In this document: positions 44,915 to 54,177 of the stretch, piece after piece
Position numbering within the stretch: position 1 is the stretch's first letter
Layout of the letters: each line of letters opens with the position of its first letter
Origin: JANPCX01 sp966211815
Lineage (GTDB): Bacteria > Pseudomonadota > Gammaproteobacteria > Burkholderiales > Burkholderiaceae_C
DNA length: 64,000 nt
NCBI GenBank assembly: GCA_966211815.1
Contig: CBIHOD010000011.1
Span: forward strand, 12,339-76,338
Reading direction: 5' to 3'
Position numbers and translations under genes: made by a program
The notes under the pieces: generated by a model
Told to the model about the DNA's origin: nothing
The model's database searches: none
What the model saw: the letters and a program-made list of their open reading frames with translations, nothing else

Positions 44915-46582
44915 TCAGCGGTCGAAACCGCCCTGGCGCGAACGCTGCGGCTTGCCCTGGAAGGCGCCGCCGCCCTTGCCCGCCGGGCGCGGCGAACCGC
45001 CTGGGCCGCCACGCGGCGCGAAGCCGGGGGCGCCGCCCGCGGGCCGGTGGCCCGGCGCGCGGTCGAAAGCCTTGCGGGGCGCGCCGTCGGCTGGCCGGTG
45101 GTGGGGCACGAAAGTGCCTTCATTGCGCTTGGTGAACGGCGTTTCGCGACCCGGGTGGATGTCGCGCGGCGCGGACTCGCGGCGGGGCGCGAAGCCTTCG
45201 TCGCGGCGCGGCGCGAAGCCGCCTTCGTGGCGAGGCGCGAAACCGCCGCTGTCATGGCCGCGGCGGGGGGCGAAACCCTCTTCGCGGCGTGGGCCGAAAG
45301 GCTTCTTGTGGCCGCCGAAATCACCCTTGAAGCCCCCGCCCTTTCCGAAGGAAGGCTTGCCGCCCGGGCGGCCGGCGAAGTCGCCCGAGGGCCGGCCGGC
45401 GTGGATGCGCGGCTCAGGCGACTTGGGCTCCAGTCCTTCGATCACCGAGACCGGGATGGGCTGGGTGGTGAACTGCTGGATGCGGCGGATCATGCCGACG
45501 TCCATGCGCTCGCCCAGCGTGACGGCGACGCCGTTGCGGCCGGCGCGGCCGGTCCGGCCGATGCGGTGGACGTAGTCTTCCGCCTTCATCGGCAGGCCGT
45601 AGTTGATGACGTGGCTGATGGTCGGCACGTCGATGCCGCGGGCGGCCACGTCGGTGGCCACCAGCACGCGCAGCTGGCGGTTGCGCAGGCCCTGCAGCAC
45701 GCGGTTGCGGCGGCCCTGCGGCATGCCGCCGTGCAGCGCGGCGGCGCTGTGGCCCATCTCCGCCAGGCGGTCGGCCAGCGAGTCGGCGTCGCGCTGGGTG
45801 CTGGTGAAGACCACGGCCTGCTCCATGTCGCGCTGGGTCAGCAGGTGGTCGAGCAGGGCGTTCTTGTGGTGGAAGTTGTCGGCCCAGTGCAGGCGCTGCT
45901 CGATGTTCTCGTGGGTGTCGGTGTGCGAAGCCACGTCGATGCGCTGCGGGTCGCGCAGCAGGCTGCGCGCCAGGCTGCCGACATGGCCGGCGAAGGTGGC
46001 GCTGAACATCAGGGTCTGCCGTTCGGCCGGCGTGCGCTCGGCGATGGTCTGGATGTCTTCGATGAAACCCATGTCGAGCATGCGGTCGGCTTCGTCGAGG
46101 ACGAGCATCTGCAGGTTGTCGAGCACGGCGCGGCCCGACTGGATGTGGTCGAGCAGGCGGCCCGGCGTGGAGATGAGGATGTCCAGCGGGCCCATCAGGG
46201 CCTTGATCTGCGCCGGGTAGGGCACGCCGCCGACGACGGTCGCCACGCGCAGGCCCTGCACGTGGCGGCCGTACATCGTGGCCGACTTGGCGACCTGCAT
46301 CGCCAGCTCGCGGGTGGGGCAAAGAACGAGAACGCGCGGGCCGTAGACCTTGCCCTTCTCGCGGCGCTTGGTGTTGTCGCCGCGGGCAGCCAGGATGCCG
46401 TTCAGCGCGGGCAGCACGAACGAGGCGGTCTTGCCGCTGCCGGTGCTGGCGGAGACCATGAGGTCCTGGCCTTGCAGGGCGGCGGGGATGGCCTGCGCCT
46501 GGACTTCGGTGGCGTTTTCATAACCGGAGTCGGCAACGGCTTTCAACAGGGCGTCATTCAGCCCGAGGGAGAGGAAACTCAT
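44915..46582 (-). CDS. rhlE: DEAD-box ATP-dependent RNA helicase RhlE-like
   Basis: A 555-residue helicase for RNA folding or ribosome assembly. Core motifs occur in order: Q motif (YENATEVQAQAIPAAL), Walker A ASTGSGKT at 45-52, PTRELA, STPGRLLDHI, DEADRMLDMGF, SAT, VATDVAARGIDVP and HRIGRTGRAGRNG. From about residue 385 the tail is Gly/Arg/Pro/Phe-rich with repeated GFAPRR units, a probable RNA-binding disordered tail. The ATG at 46582 is used; the preceding TTG adds only one residue. A ~345-base leader lies upstream. Confidence 0.93.
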   Translation of the reverse strand: MSFLSLGLNDALLKAVADSGYENATEVQAQAIPAALQGQDLMVSASTGSGKTASFVLPALNGILAARGDNTKRREKGKVYGPRVLVLCPTRELAMQVAKSATMYGRHVQGLRVATVVGGVPYPAQIKALMGPLDILISTPGRLLDHIQSGRAVLDNLQMLVLDEADRMLDMGFIEDIQTIAERTPAERQTLMFSATFAGHVGSLARSLLRDPQRIDVASHTDTHENIEQRLHWADNFHHKNALLDHLLTQRDMEQAVVFTSTQRDADSLADRLAEMGHSAAALHGGMPQGRRNRVLQGLRNRQLRVLVATDVAARGIDVPTISHVINYGLPMKAEDYVHRIGRTGRAGRNGVAVTLGERMDVGMIRRIQQFTTQPIPVSVIEGLEPKSPEPRIHAGRPSGDFAGRPGGKPSFGKGGGFKGDFGGHKKPFGPRREEGFAPRRGHDSGGFAPRHEGGFAPRRDEGFAPRRESAPRDIHPGRETPFTKRNEGTFVPHHRPADGAPRKAFDRAPGHRPAGGAPGFAPRGGPGGSPRPAGKGGGAFQGKPQRSRQGGFDR

Positions 46583-46894
46583 CAAGTTCTTTCAAAAACA
46601 GCACGGCACGCCCGCGCGTGAACGCAGGGAACACCACGCCCGGCCTTGCCTGCGAGGGCGGCGGCCATGGGGGGATATCGCCAGAGAAAGGTTCGACCCC
46701 ACGGGCCTCGGCATGGGGAGCCGGGGCGGAAGATGGAATGCCGAGAACAGTCAAAGCGACGGCATCGCCGCCAACCATTCCCGCATGCATCTCAACGAAG
46801 TGAGCAGCGTGGGTATCAAAACAGCCGCACCGGTGGCGCTCCAGCAGGGAAGCAGCGCGGTGGGAGACTCGATGAGGTCAGAGGGGATGAACGA

Positions 46895-46920
46895 TTCGTT
46901 GCACACCTAACCGCAACGAA
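46895..46920 (-). promoter_or_regulatory. Stem-loop at the start of the rhlE leader
   Basis: TTCGTTGC and GCAACGAA form a perfect 8-bp stem around a 10-base loop, starting a few bases after the likely transcription start. The rest of the 396-bp orn-rhlE gap contains no convincing gene; a frame at 46554-46790 has no family motifs and overlaps the rhlE start. Confidence 0.5.
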
Positions 46921-46926
46921 CCCGGC

Positions 46927-46955
46927 ATTGTAGCCGGATCCGGGTTTTCACGGAA
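46927..46955 (-). promoter_or_regulatory. Candidate rhlE promoter
   Basis: On the minus strand TACAAT (46927-46932) is a good -10 hexamer. Seventeen bases upstream TTCCGT (46950-46955) is a poor -35. Transcription from here would give a leader of about 340 bases before the rhlE ATG. Confidence 0.45.
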
Positions 46956-46978
46956 GCCGCATGGGTGCCGGCGTTCGT

Positions 46979-47536
46979 TCATTTCACGAGGAAATGTTCA
47001 CGGTAATAGGCCAGCTCGTCGATGGATTCCTGGATGTCGGCCAGCGCCGTGTGCGCCTGCGCCTTCTTGAAGCCGGCCAGGATCTCAGGCTTCCAGCGCT
47101 TGGCGAGTTCTTTCAGCGTGCTGACGTCCAGGTTGCGGTAATGGAAGAAGGTTTCCAGTTTGGGCATGGTGTTGGCGAGGAAGCGGCGGTCCTGGCAGAT
47201 GCTGTTGCCGCACATCGGCGACTTGCCCGCCGGGACGTACTGCTTCAGGAACTCGATCACCTGGGCCTGGGCGGCGTCTTCGTCGACGGTCGACGCCTTC
47301 ACCCGGTCGATCAGGCCGCTCTTGCCGTGGGTGCCTTTGTTCCAGGCGTCCATGGCGTCCAGCGTGGCGTCGCTCTGGTGGATGGCGAACACCGGGCCCT
47401 CGACGCGCACCTGCAGCTGCGGGTCGGTGACGACCACGGCGATCTCGATGATGCGGTCCTTGTCGGGGAAGAGCCCCGTCATTTCCAGGTCGATCCAGAT
47501 CAGGTTGTCGTCGCTGCGGGCCAAGGTGTTGGACAT
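46979..47536 (-). CDS. orn: Oligoribonuclease Orn
   Basis: A 185-residue DEDDh 3'-5' exoribonuclease that finishes RNA decay by degrading di- and short oligonucleotides. Catalytic residues D16 and E18 lie in WIDLEMTGLFPDKDRIIEIA; CGNSICQDRRFL and KAQAHTALADIQESI supply the later aspartates and histidine. The start at 47536 (MSNTLARSDDNLIWIDLEMTG) is the family N-terminus. It is divergent from the M48 protease gene. Confidence 0.97.
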   Translation of the reverse strand: MSNTLARSDDNLIWIDLEMTGLFPDKDRIIEIAVVVTDPQLQVRVEGPVFAIHQSDATLDAMDAWNKGTHGKSGLIDRVKASTVDEDAAQAQVIEFLKQYVPAGKSPMCGNSICQDRRFLANTMPKLETFFHYRNLDVSTLKELAKRWKPEILAGFKKAQAHTALADIQESIDELAYYREHFLVK

Positions 47537-47693
47537 GGGGGCTGCCTTCTTCAATCGGGATGGGTCGTGGGAGGGGCGCATTGTCTCAGGAGCCGGCGCG
47601 GGACCGGGAGGACACGCGCATCGACCCCGCATCGTCGCCGATCTTGGCGCGCCGGCCCGCCGCGGGGCGCGACAAAGCCTAAACTTGCCGCCC

Positions 47694-48989
47694 ATGGAAT
47701 CCACCGCACTGACCTGGTCTTTCGTGGCGGCGATCGCGCTGTCCACGATGCTGAAGTTCTGGCTGGCCTCGCGGCAGGTCCGGCACGTCGCCCGCCACCG
47801 CGGGCAAGTTCCCGAAGCCTTCGCCGCCACCGTCAGCCTGCAGGCCCACCAGCGCGCGGCCGACTACACCCTCGCCAAGGCCCGGTTCGGCATGCTGTCG
47901 ATGGCCTTCGGCACCGCGGTGCTGCTGGGTTGGACGCTGCTCGGCGGCCTGGACCTGCTCAACACCTGGGTCTTCGACGCGGTCCGGCCGCGCTGGGGCG
48001 ACATGGCGTACCAACTCGCGCTGCTCGCGGCCTTCGCCCTGGCCGGCGGTTTGCTGGACCTGCCTTTCGAGCTGTATTCCACCTTCCGCATCGAGCAGCG
48101 GTTCGGCTTCAACCGCATGACATGGCAGCTGTACCTGGCCGACACGCTCAAGGGCCTGGCCGTCGGCGCGGCCATCGGCCTGCCGCTGGCCGCGTTGATG
48201 CTCTGGATCATGGGCGCCGCCGGCCCGCGCTGGTGGCTTTGGGCCTGGGCCGCCTGGGTGTCGTTCAACCTCCTGCTGATGGTGGTCTTCCCCACGCTGA
48301 TCGCGCCGCTGTTCAACAAGTTCGAGCCACTGGCCGATGAAAGCCTGAAAACCCGCGTGCAGGGCTTGATGCAGCGCTGCGGTTTCGCGGCCAAGGGCTT
48401 GTTCGTGATGGACGGCAGCAAGCGCTCGGGCCACGGCAACGCCTACTTCACCGGCCTGGGCGCGGCCAAGCGCGTCGTTTTCTTCGACACGCTGCTGAGC
48501 AAGCTCACGCCGGGGGAAGTGGAGGCGGTGCTGGCGCATGAACTGGGGCATTTCAAGCACCGGCACGTGACGCAGCGCCTGGTGATGATGTTCGGCGCGA
48601 GCCTGGCCGGCTTCGCCCTGCTGGGTTGGCTGTCGAACCAGGCCTGGTTCTACACCGCGCTGGGCGTGCGGCCCCACCTGGGCGCGCCCAACGATGCCCT
48701 GGCGCTGCTGCTGTTCCTGCTCGTGGTGCCGGTCTATGCGAGTTTCGTCTCGCCTTTGACGGCCCAGTTGTCGCGCAAGCACGAGTTCCAGGCGGACGCC
48801 TACGCCTGCGCGCAGGCCGACGGCGCCCAGCTCGCGCAGGCGCTGCTGAAGCTCCACGAGGACAACGCGGCCACGCTGACGCCCGACCCCGTGTACGTGC
48901 GCTTCTACTATTCGCACCCGCCCGCCTCCGAACGCCTGGCCGCGCTCAAGGCCTGGCGCGGCGGCAACCCAGCGGCGGCCGGCGCGTGA
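47694..48989 (+). CDS. M48-family membrane metalloprotease (CAAX protease/Ste24-like)
   Basis: A 431-residue inner-membrane zinc protease. Several hydrophobic segments precede the active site HELGH (H282, E283, H286); SRKHEFQADAYA supplies the third zinc ligand. The segment FRIEQRFGFNRMTWQLYLAD is typical of the Ste24/CAAX-protease branch. It probably takes part in membrane-protein quality control. TAAACT at 47680-47685 lies only 8 bases before the ATG and no ribosome site is visible. Its stop overlaps the rsgA GTG. Confidence 0.92.
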   Translation: MESTALTWSFVAAIALSTMLKFWLASRQVRHVARHRGQVPEAFAATVSLQAHQRAADYTLAKARFGMLSMAFGTAVLLGWTLLGGLDLLNTWVFDAVRPRWGDMAYQLALLAAFALAGGLLDLPFELYSTFRIEQRFGFNRMTWQLYLADTLKGLAVGAAIGLPLAALMLWIMGAAGPRWWLWAWAAWVSFNLLLMVVFPTLIAPLFNKFEPLADESLKTRVQGLMQRCGFAAKGLFVMDGSKRSGHGNAYFTGLGAAKRVVFFDTLLSKLTPGEVEAVLAHELGHFKHRHVTQRLVMMFGASLAGFALLGWLSNQAWFYTALGVRPHLGAPNDALALLLFLLVVPVYASFVSPLTAQLSRKHEFQADAYACAQADGAQLAQALLKLHEDNAATLTPDPVYVRFYYSHPPASERLAALKAWRGGNPAAAGA

Positions 48990-49894
48990 CTTCTGGCGGA
49001 ATCCCCGGCCTGGTGGTGGCCGGCCACGGCCGGCACTACGTGGTGGAAGTGGACGACGGGTCACGCCTGACCTGCCATCCGCGCGGCAAGAAAAGCGATT
49101 GCGTGGTCGGCGACCGGGTGCTGTTCCTGCCCACCACCGGATCGGGCGAAGAAGGCGTGATCGAAAGCGTGCTGGAGCGCCGCAACCTGCTGTTCCGCCA
49201 GGACGAGTGGAAGACCAAGGCCTTCGCTGCCAACCTCGACCAGATCCTGGTCATGGTGGCCAGCGAACCCGTCTTCAGCGAAAGCCAGCTCGCCCGCGCG
49301 CTGATCGCCGCGGGCAGCGCCGGCATCGAAGCGCGCATCCTGTTGAACAAGTCCGACCTGCCGTCCATCGAAGCCGCCCGGGCCCGGCTGCGGCCCTATG
49401 CCGAGATGGGCTACGACGTGCTGGAGCTGGCCTTGAAGGCCCAGCCCGTGGCCTCGCGCGAGAAGCTGGCCCCTGTCCTGTCGGGCAAGGCCAGCCTCGT
49501 CCTGGGGCCCAGCGGCACCGGCAAGAGCACCTTGATCAACCTGGTCGCACCGGCCGCGCGCGCCGCGGTGGGCGAGATTTCCCATGCGTTGAATTCGGGT
49601 CGCCACACCACGACGCACACCCAGTGGCACTGGATCGACCGGCACGCCGGCTCGGCCCTGATCGACTCGCCCGGCTTCCAGGAATTCGGCCTGAGACAGA
49701 TCGCCGCCGCCGACCTGGCCGACTGGATGCCCGACCTGCGCCTGCACAACGAAGGCTGCAAGTTCTACAACTGCAGCCACCAGCACGAACCGGGCTGCAG
49801 CGTGCGCGCGGCGGTCGAATCGGGGCAGGTCAGCGCTTCGAGGTACAGGATCTACGGGGAAATCCTGCAGGAGCTGATGCAGACGCGTTGGTGA
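48986..49894 (+). CDS. rsgA: Small ribosomal subunit biogenesis GTPase RsgA
   Basis: A 302-residue circularly permuted GTPase that checks late 30S maturation. An N-terminal OB fold (GLVVAGHGRHYVVEVDDG) is followed by motifs in permuted order: LLNKSDLP, then GPSGTGKSTLIN, then IDSPGFQEFGL. A C-terminal zinc site follows (GCKFYNCSHQHEPGC). Start is GTG at 48986, overlapping the M48 stop in GTGA, so translation is probably coupled. Confidence 0.96.
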   Translation: MTSGGIPGLVVAGHGRHYVVEVDDGSRLTCHPRGKKSDCVVGDRVLFLPTTGSGEEGVIESVLERRNLLFRQDEWKTKAFAANLDQILVMVASEPVFSESQLARALIAAGSAGIEARILLNKSDLPSIEAARARLRPYAEMGYDVLELALKAQPVASREKLAPVLSGKASLVLGPSGTGKSTLINLVAPAARAAVGEISHALNSGRHTTTHTQWHWIDRHAGSALIDSPGFQEFGLRQIAAADLADWMPDLRLHNEGCKFYNCSHQHEPGCSVRAAVESGQVSASRYRIYGEILQELMQTRW

Positions 49895-49925
49895 AACCCG
49901 CCGCTGGGCGCCTTGGCGGCCGCCG

Positions 49926-50915
49926 TCAAGGTGCGAGATTGGCCAGCGACAACAGGGCCAGCAGCAGCATCCACAGGATGACCGACCGCCACACCAGCCC
50001 CACCACGCTGCTCAAGTGGCCCTGCACCGGCGGCATGCCGGGCGTGGAACCTTCGGCGCCGCCGATGTCGGCGACCTCGCCGCTGTCGAAAGTCTTGGAC
50101 CGGTCCGGCGTGACGCCGGGCGCGGCGTGCCCGCCCAGCTGGACACCCACGGCCCCGGCCGCCGCGGCCAGGATGATCCCTTCGTTGGGATGCTTCCACA
50201 GCGCGGCGTCGCGGCGCCAGCAGTTCACCGCTTCCTCGAAGTTGCCGACCACGGCGAAGCCGAAAGCCGTCATCCGCGACGGCAGGTGGTCGATGGTGCT
50301 GAACAGTCGCTGCGACAGCGCCATCAGCCTTTCGTTGGACGCCGCGCCCATCGAACGGTTCTTGTAGGCCCAGTAACGGCTGGCGAATTCCGTCAACCGG
50401 TAGAACACCGCGCCCGCCGGCCCCAGGCCCACGGCCGAGAAGGCGATGAAGCAGAAGAACACGCCGAAAACATGGCGGTGCGCGGCCAGCAGCGAATGCT
50501 CGATGACGTGGCGCAGCAGCTCGGTGCGCGGCAGCTCGCTGGCGTCGAGGTGGCGCCAGTGGGACAGCAGCTCGCGCGCGGTGCGCTCGTCGCCGCGCTC
50601 CAGCGCGTCGCGGATGTCGGTGAAATAGTGGCTGAACTGGCGGAAACCCAGCGTGACGTAGAGCACCGCGACATTCCAGAGCAGCGCGAGGATCACGCTG
50701 AAGCGCATCAGGCCCCAGAACACCGCGGTGGTGAGCAGCGCGGGCACCAGCGTGGTGATGAGCCACACCACCCAGGCGTGGTGGTCGCGGCCGGCGTCGA
50801 AGTTGCGGCCCGTCCAGCGCATCCAGGCGGTCAGGGCCTCATGGACCACGTTGCGGCGGGGCAGTGGTTTGAGTTGCTCAATCAGGAGAGCCAGCAATAC
50901 AGCGAAGAAACTCAT
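49926..50915 (-). CDS. CobD/CbiB-family membrane protein
   Basis: A 329-residue membrane protein related to the adenosylcobinamide-phosphate synthase CobD/CbiB. Hydrophobic segments are near 1-12, 48-90, 150-175 and 305-325. The family-like RLTEFASRYWAYKNRSMG and a segment with IDHLPSRMTAFGFAVVGN are present. It stands alone, away from other cobalamin genes, so a role in envelope biology rather than B12 synthesis is possible. The ATG at 50915 gives the family start MSFFAVLLALLIEQ. Confidence 0.8.
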   Translation of the reverse strand: MSFFAVLLALLIEQLKPLPRRNVVHEALTAWMRWTGRNFDAGRDHHAWVVWLITTLVPALLTTAVFWGLMRFSVILALLWNVAVLYVTLGFRQFSHYFTDIRDALERGDERTARELLSHWRHLDASELPRTELLRHVIEHSLLAAHRHVFGVFFCFIAFSAVGLGPAGAVFYRLTEFASRYWAYKNRSMGAASNERLMALSQRLFSTIDHLPSRMTAFGFAVVGNFEEAVNCWRRDAALWKHPNEGIILAAAAGAVGVQLGGHAAPGVTPDRSKTFDSGEVADIGGAEGSTPGMPPVQGHLSSVVGLVWRSVILWMLLLALLSLANLAP

Positions 50916-50969
50916 GCGTTGCGATGATAGCCGCGACACGCCGTCTTCCGGCCCGGTTTCAGGCCCGGT

Positions 50970-51656
50970 TCAGGCCATCAGGAAGCGGTAGAAGTTGCGC
51001 AGCATCGCCGCCGTCGCGCCCCAGATGAAGTAAGGCGGCGCGCCCGCCGAGGCGCCGGGGGGCGTCCAGGGCATCGACATGAATTCGCGGCGCAGCCCTG
51101 CGACTTCCACCCGGTGGTGGCGGTGGTGGGCCGGGTCCATCAAGAAGGCCAGGGGCACTTCGAACACCTCGGCCACTTCGGAAGGGTCGGGCCGCAGGGC
51201 CATGGCGGCGGCGTCCACCAGCGCCACCACCGGCGTCACGACGAAGCCGGTCACGGTGGTGTAAGTGTGGAGCGGCCCCAGCACTTCGGCGTGCCCGGGC
51301 AGCAGGCCGACTTCCTCCTGCGCCTCGCGCAGGGCCGTGGCGACGGCGTCCGCATCCCCGGGCTCGGCGCGCCCGCCGGGGAAGCTGATCTGACCCGCGT
51401 GGTCGGTGAGGTGTTCGGTGCGGCGCGTCAGCAGCACAGTGAGTTCGCCCCGCTGCACCAACGGGACCAGCACCGACGCCATCGCGGGCGGCCTGTCGCC
51501 GATGCGGCCGTCGTTGCGGATCTCCGGCTCCCAGGTCGCGTCGACACTGAAGCGCCGTCTCAAAGCCTGGGGATGCAAGCGCTCGATCGGCACCGCCGGC
51601 AGGTCGCGGTCGACCCGCACCACGGGGCACTCTTGCGGATCGAAGATCAACGCCAT
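50970..51656 (-). CDS. CoA pyrophosphatase (Nudix, NudL-like)
   Basis: A 228-residue Nudix hydrolase. The Nudix box begins at the GG of SFPGGRAEPGD and ends REAQEEVGL. The preceding LLTRRTEHLTDHAGQISFPG is the UPF0035/CoA signature that separates CoA/acyl-CoA pyrophosphatases from other Nudix enzymes. It probably cleaves CoA or its derivatives to 3',5'-ADP and 4'-phosphopantetheine. It lies downstream of the rplS terminator on the same strand. Confidence 0.92.
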   Translation of the reverse strand: MALIFDPQECPVVRVDRDLPAVPIERLHPQALRRRFSVDATWEPEIRNDGRIGDRPPAMASVLVPLVQRGELTVLLTRRTEHLTDHAGQISFPGGRAEPGDADAVATALREAQEEVGLLPGHAEVLGPLHTYTTVTGFVVTPVVALVDAAAMALRPDPSEVAEVFEVPLAFLMDPAHHRHHRVEVAGLRREFMSMPWTPPGASAGAPPYFIWGATAAMLRNFYRFLMA

Positions 51657-51692
51657 GGCGCGATGGAATGGCTGCGATGGGAAGGGGACGTG

Positions 51693-51716
51693 AAAAAAGC
51701 CGCCCTTGGGCGGCTT
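51693..51716 (-). terminator. Terminator of the rpsP-rimM-trmD-rplS operon
   Basis: AAGCCGCCC TT GGGCGGCTT forms a 9-bp stem; on the minus strand it is followed by a T run (A run 51693-51698 on plus). It lies about 85 bp beyond the rplS stop and just before the CoA pyrophosphatase start. Confidence 0.9.
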
Positions 51717-51801
51717 GTTCGATCAGCGGAAGATCAGGCCAGCTTTTAGCGAAAACCCGCTGAATGCTCGCGCATTCATCCGCTGCGCGGATCTGACTTT
51801 G

Positions 51802-52155
51802 TCAGGCGAGTTTTTCTTTGATGCGGGCCGACTTGCCGGAGCGGTCGCGCAGGTAGTACAGCTTGGCGCGGCGCACGTCGCCGCGGCGCTTGACTTCGAT
51901 CGAGGCGATCAGCGGGCTGTACAGCTGGAAGGTGCGCTCCACGCCTTCGCCGCTGGAGATCTTGCGGACGATGAAGTTGGAGTTCAGGCCGCGGTTGCGC
52001 TTGGCGATCACCACGCCTTCGTAGGCTTGCAGGCGCTTGCGAGTGCCTTCGACGACCTTGACGCTGACGATAACGGTGTCGCCGGGCGCGAAAGCGGGGA
52101 TGGTCTTGTTCAGGCGAGCGATTTCTTCTTGCTCGAGGGTTTGGATCAGGTCCAT
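51802..52155 (-). CDS. rplS: 50S ribosomal protein L19
   Basis: A 117-residue L19 at the 30S-50S interface. The whole sequence matches the family, including MDLIQTLEQEEIARLNKTIP, GDTVIVSVKVVEGTRKRLQA and the end KLYYLRDRSGKSARIKEKLA. The ATG at 52155 is the family start; an upstream in-frame extension is rejected. It is the last gene of the rpsP operon. Confidence 0.98.
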   Translation of the reverse strand: MDLIQTLEQEEIARLNKTIPAFAPGDTVIVSVKVVEGTRKRLQAYEGVVIAKRNRGLNSNFIVRKISSGEGVERTFQLYSPLIASIEVKRRGDVRRAKLYYLRDRSGKSARIKEKLA

Positions 52156-52262
52156 GGTTACTCCGTTGGCGATCATGCCCACGCCGGTTTGCGGATGTTG
52201 GGTGCGCGGCCTTGAAGGTTTCATGAGCCGCGCTGCGTGGCAGAGGATCGAAAAGCCTTTGA

Positions 52263-53018
52263 TTATAGCCCAAGACTTGCCAGGAATGCTTCGTCCTGCT
52301 TCGTCAGGGCGCCCGAAGCGCGTGCGGCCTGGATCAGCTCGGGCCGGCGCAGGGCAGTGGCCTCAAGGGAACGCTCGCGGCGCCAGCGGGCGACAGCCGC
52401 ATGGTTGCCGGACAGCAGCACCGGCGGCACCGGCAGTTCGGCGCCCTCGATGGCCCAGACTTCAGGCCGGCTGTAGTGCGGGCAGTCGAGCAGGCCGTCG
52501 GAAAAACTGTCCTGCTCGTGCGACTGGGCGTCGCCGAGCACGCCGTCCTGCAGCCGCGCCACCGCGTCGAGCAGGGCCAGCGCCGGCAGCTCCCCGCCGG
52601 AAAGCACGAAATCGCCCAGGCTCAATTCCAGGTCGACGTGCCGGTCGAGCAGGCGCTGGTCGATGCCTTCGTAACGGCCGCACAGCAGGATGGCGCCGGG
52701 CGAGGTGGCGAATTCGCGGATCCAGGGCTGCGTCATCGGCCGGCCGGTCGGCGTGAAGTGGATCACGGGCCCCGCCTGGCCCGCCCTCGCCTGCCGCGCC
52801 GCGGCGATCGCCAGCTCCAGCGGCTCGGGCAGCATCACCATGCCCGGGCCGCCGCCATACGGGCGGTCGTCGACGCGGCGGTAGTTGTTCTGCGCGAAAT
52901 CGCGCAGCTGCCACAGCTTGACGTCGACCTGGCCGGATTCGAAGGCGCGTCGCGTGACGCCATTCGTCAAGTGCGGGGCGAACAGCTCGGGGAACAGGGT
53001 GATGACGTCAAAGCGCAT
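52263..53018 (-). CDS. trmD: tRNA (guanine-N1)-methyltransferase TrmD
   Basis: A 251-residue SPOUT methyltransferase forming m1G37 in tRNA, which prevents +1 frameshifting. It shows the family start MRFDVITLFPELF, the trefoil knot with LLCGRYEGIDQR and SLGDFVLSGGELPAL, and the C-terminal RNA-binding helices (LLDCPHYSRPEVW, HAAVARWRRERS). Between rimM and rplS as expected. Confidence 0.98.
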   Translation of the reverse strand: MRFDVITLFPELFAPHLTNGVTRRAFESGQVDVKLWQLRDFAQNNYRRVDDRPYGGGPGMVMLPEPLELAIAAARQARAGQAGPVIHFTPTGRPMTQPWIREFATSPGAILLCGRYEGIDQRLLDRHVDLELSLGDFVLSGGELPALALLDAVARLQDGVLGDAQSHEQDSFSDGLLDCPHYSRPEVWAIEGAELPVPPVLLSGNHAAVARWRRERSLEATALRRPELIQAARASGALTKQDEAFLASLGL

Positions 53019-53075
53019 GGGCGGCGGCGTTCGACAAAAAAAAGGGAAAGCCGGGCCGGCGTTTCCGTCGGGGGG

Positions 53076-53681
53076 TCAGTAATCCAGGCCCCAGTCGACC
53101 ATGATCCGCCGCTGCTCGACGCTCACGTCGTCGACGTAGGCCGAAACGAAGGGGATCAGGCGTTCAGGCGCGGCCGCGTCGTCGGACGCCACCTGCAGCA
53201 CGCTGTGCGGCCCGGTGTCGATCAAGCCTCTGACAGTGCCCAGCAGCTCGCCCTGGCGGTTGACCACCGCCATGCCGATCAGGTCGGTCCAGTAGTACTC
53301 GCCGTCGTCAGGCGTGGGGAAGCTGCTGCGCGGGATGAAGACGCGGCAGCCGATCAGCGCTTCGGCGGCATTGCGATCGGGAATGTCCCGCGCCTGGGCG
53401 ACCACCACTTCGCCGTGCTCCTTGGCCTCGGCGATCTTGAGCAGCGAAGGATAGGAAGCCGCCGGACCGGCGGGCTTGGGCTGGCCTGGCCGGGTTTCCG
53501 GCTCTTTCAGGTACCAGCGCTTGGAGGAGAAGAGCGCCTGGGGGTCCTTGGCGAAAGGCAGGACCTTGATCCAGCCTTTGATGCCCCAGGCGTCGACGAT
53601 GCGGCCGACTTCGACCGCGTCGTCGGGCCAGGCGGTGCCGTCTCCGGTCGGGGCGCCCTGGGCGCCCGAAGAAGGGCTCAC
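53076..53681 (-). CDS. rimM: Ribosome maturation factor RimM
   Basis: A 201-residue 30S assembly factor that binds S19. The N-terminal RimM domain has VEVGRIVDAWGIKGWIKVLP; the C-terminal PRC barrel has DDGEYYWTDLIGMAVVNRQG and ends LIPFVSAYVDDVSVEQRRIM. The start is a GTG at 53681; there is no nearby ATG in the right frame before the homology. Confidence 0.95.
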   Translation of the reverse strand: MSPSSGAQGAPTGDGTAWPDDAVEVGRIVDAWGIKGWIKVLPFAKDPQALFSSKRWYLKEPETRPGQPKPAGPAASYPSLLKIAEAKEHGEVVVAQARDIPDRNAAEALIGCRVFIPRSSFPTPDDGEYYWTDLIGMAVVNRQGELLGTVRGLIDTGPHSVLQVASDDAAAPERLIPFVSAYVDDVSVEQRRIMVDWGLDY

Positions 53682-53701
53682 CGCGCCGGCCCTGTCACGG
53701 C

Positions 53702-53971
53702 TCAGGCGGCGGCCGGAGCGGCGGAAGCCGTGGCCTTGGCTTGCTCGACCAGGCGCGCTACGGTGGGCGACAGCTGGGCGCCGGTGCCCTTCCAGTACTC
53801 GACGCGGTCGAAGGCGACGCGCAGCGGCTGCTCGGCGCCGGCGGCCACGGGGTTGTAGAAGCCGACGCGCTCGATGAAGCGGCCGTCGCGGCGCTCGCGG
53901 GAATCAGCGACGACGATGTTGTAGAAGGGACGCTTCTTGGCGCCACCGCGGGAGAGTCGAATCACGACCAT
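53702..53971 (-). CDS. rpsP: 30S ribosomal protein S16
   Basis: An 89-residue S16: MVVIRLSRGGAKKRPFYNIV, then ADSRERRDGRFIERVGFYNP. The Ala-rich end is slightly extended. Start at 53971. It is the first gene of the rpsP-rimM-trmD-rplS operon; 20 bp separate it from rimM. Confidence 0.97.
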   Translation of the reverse strand: MVVIRLSRGGAKKRPFYNIVVADSRERRDGRFIERVGFYNPVAAGAEQPLRVAFDRVEYWKGTGAQLSPTVARLVEQAKATASAAPAAA

Positions 53972-54177
53972 GATGTTTCCTTGCTTGACGAGATTTTTTC
54001 TTCCACCGCACCAGGAGACACCCAAGGAGCAAGCAGATCAACATGCGGCCGCCGCCTGGCTTGTCGCCGGCAGGGCTGCCGCGGGGAGCGGTGCCGTAGA
54101 TACGCCGCTTCAAGCCTCGTGCGCCAGGGCAAGCCCCCGCGCGGCCCGAAGACCAGCCGTCACCACCAAAGCCTCTG

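Noticed and set aside
46554..46790. A 78-codon minus-strand frame in the rhlE leader, considered as a leader peptide
   Set aside because: No ribosome site or conserved feature; Pro-rich chance translation overlapping the rhlE start.
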